Assembly (NCBI GenBank): GCA_011522905.1
Contig: WTIB01000013.1
Location: forward strand, 1-6,579
Direction: 5' to 3'
Length of the DNA: 6,579 nucleotides
DNA from: Crocinitomicaceae bacterium
GTDB lineage: Bacteria > Bacteroidota > Bacteroidia > Flavobacteriales_D > Crocinitomicaceae
The notes under the pieces: generated by a model
What the model saw: only the letters and a program-made list of their open reading frames with translations
Databases searched by the model: none
Told to the model about the DNA's origin: nothing
Shown: positions 6,293-6,579 of the stretch, one piece after another
Layout of the letters: each line of letters opens with the position of its first letter
Numbering within the stretch: position 1 is the first letter of the stretch
Made by a program: the position numbers and the translations under genes

Positions 6293-6579
6293 ATGGAGCT
6301 ATGGAAAACGATTTCCGGATTTTCAGATTATGAAATTTCTACCCATGGAAACTTGAGGTCAGTAGAGAGAACAAAAACCTTTAAAAATGGTCGTAAGGTC
6401 AAATTTTCAGCTAGGGAAAAGTCCTTACGAGTGCATCCTGGAAATGGTTTTTTGATGACAGACCTTATTGATGACAAAGGCAAAAAAAGAACCATCTACC
6501 CTCACAAATTTGTTGCTAAAACATTTATACCAAATGCAAAGCCAAGAAAAAACAAAGTGGTTATTCACATAGACGGAAA
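6293..6579 (+). CDS. NUMOD4-domain protein, probable HNH endonuclease, N-terminal part cut by window edge
   Basis: The first 95 codons of a gene that runs off the right edge. It opens with MELWKTISGFSDYEIS (1-16), then HGNLRSVER (18-26), a close match to the NUMOD4 module (W-x-x-I-x-G-(F/Y)-x-x-Y-(E/Q)-(I/V)-S-x-x-G-x-(V/L)-R-S) found at the N-terminus of many HNH homing-type endonucleases. Residues 66-80, RTIYPHKFVAKTFIP, match the spacer that precedes the HNH motif in such proteins, and VVIHIDGK (89-96) fits the first HNH strand, with H92 as the likely catalytic histidine; I91 replaces the usual asparagine. The rest of the HNH motif is outside the window, so nuclease activity is inferred. 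ATG at 6293 is the first ATG after an in-frame stop and the domain begins immediately. Same strand as dusB, 33-nt gap, no Shine-Dalgarno sequence. It may be a free-standing mobile gene or a resident chromosomal one. Confidence 0.8.
   Translation, partial: MELWKTISGFSDYEISTHGNLRSVERTKTFKNGRKVKFSAREKSLRVHPGNGFLMTDLIDDKGKKRTIYPHKFVAKTFIPNAKPRKNKVVIHIDG

Noticed and set aside
6259..6333. Short open frame starting at the ATG that overlaps the dusB stop (TGATGA), about 24 codons
   Set aside because: It runs out of frame into the NUMOD4 coding region, ends there, and encodes no recognisable peptide; the NUMOD4 frame from 6293 is far better supported.
1..6579. CRISPR arrays, insertion sequences, integrase attachment sites, toxin-antitoxin or other defence modules
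   Set aside because: No regularly spaced repeats, no transposase or integrase motifs, and no terminal inverted repeats were seen. The only hint of mobility is the truncated NUMOD4-type gene at the right edge.

Overview
The window looks like an ordinary chromosomal stretch from a low-GC member of the Bacteroidota, most likely a flavobacterium or close relative. The reasons are: a tRNA promoter with an exact TAnnTTTG -7 box, the absence of Shine-Dalgarno sequences before the genes, AT-rich leaders, and protein variants typical of that phylum (trigger factor with a degenerate PPIase domain, MlaE/MlaF without an adjacent MCE gene, cupin-less mannose-1-phosphate guanylyltransferase). The placement is by memory of the families; no database was searched.

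Layout. The left half is on the minus strand. Reading in transcription order from 3488 down to 1, it holds mlaE and mlaF (ABC lipid transporter, coupled by a 1-nt TAATG overlap), tRNA-Leu(TAG) with its own promoter and a strong intrinsic terminator, trigger factor (tig), and the N-terminal third or more of a 2-Cys peroxiredoxin that runs off the left edge. The right half is on the plus strand, diverging from mlaE across an 88-bp intergenic region that contains two overlapping dyad symmetries. It holds a SprT-like metalloprotease gene, manC (GDP-mannose synthesis) and dusB (tRNA dihydrouridine synthase), joined by ATGA and TAATG overlaps into one evident operon. After 33 nt comes the start of a NUMOD4-type (probably HNH endonuclease) gene cut by the right edge.

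How the genes relate. MlaE and MlaF are the membrane and ATPase parts of one outer-membrane lipid transporter. The sprT-manC-dusB operon mixes unrelated jobs (protease, nucleotide-sugar synthesis, tRNA modification). Tig and the peroxiredoxin are general protein-folding and oxidative-stress functions. No gap exceeds 300 bases; the largest, 240-380, holds a weak candidate terminator and no gene.

I found no clear new system. The items most worth a second look are the edge-truncated NUMOD4/HNH gene, a strong terminator hairpin placed just 25 nt before the tig start with no visible tig promoter after it, a C-U mismatch in the T-stem of the tRNA, the dyads in the divergent intergenic region, and the unusual C-terminal module of the SprT-like protein.
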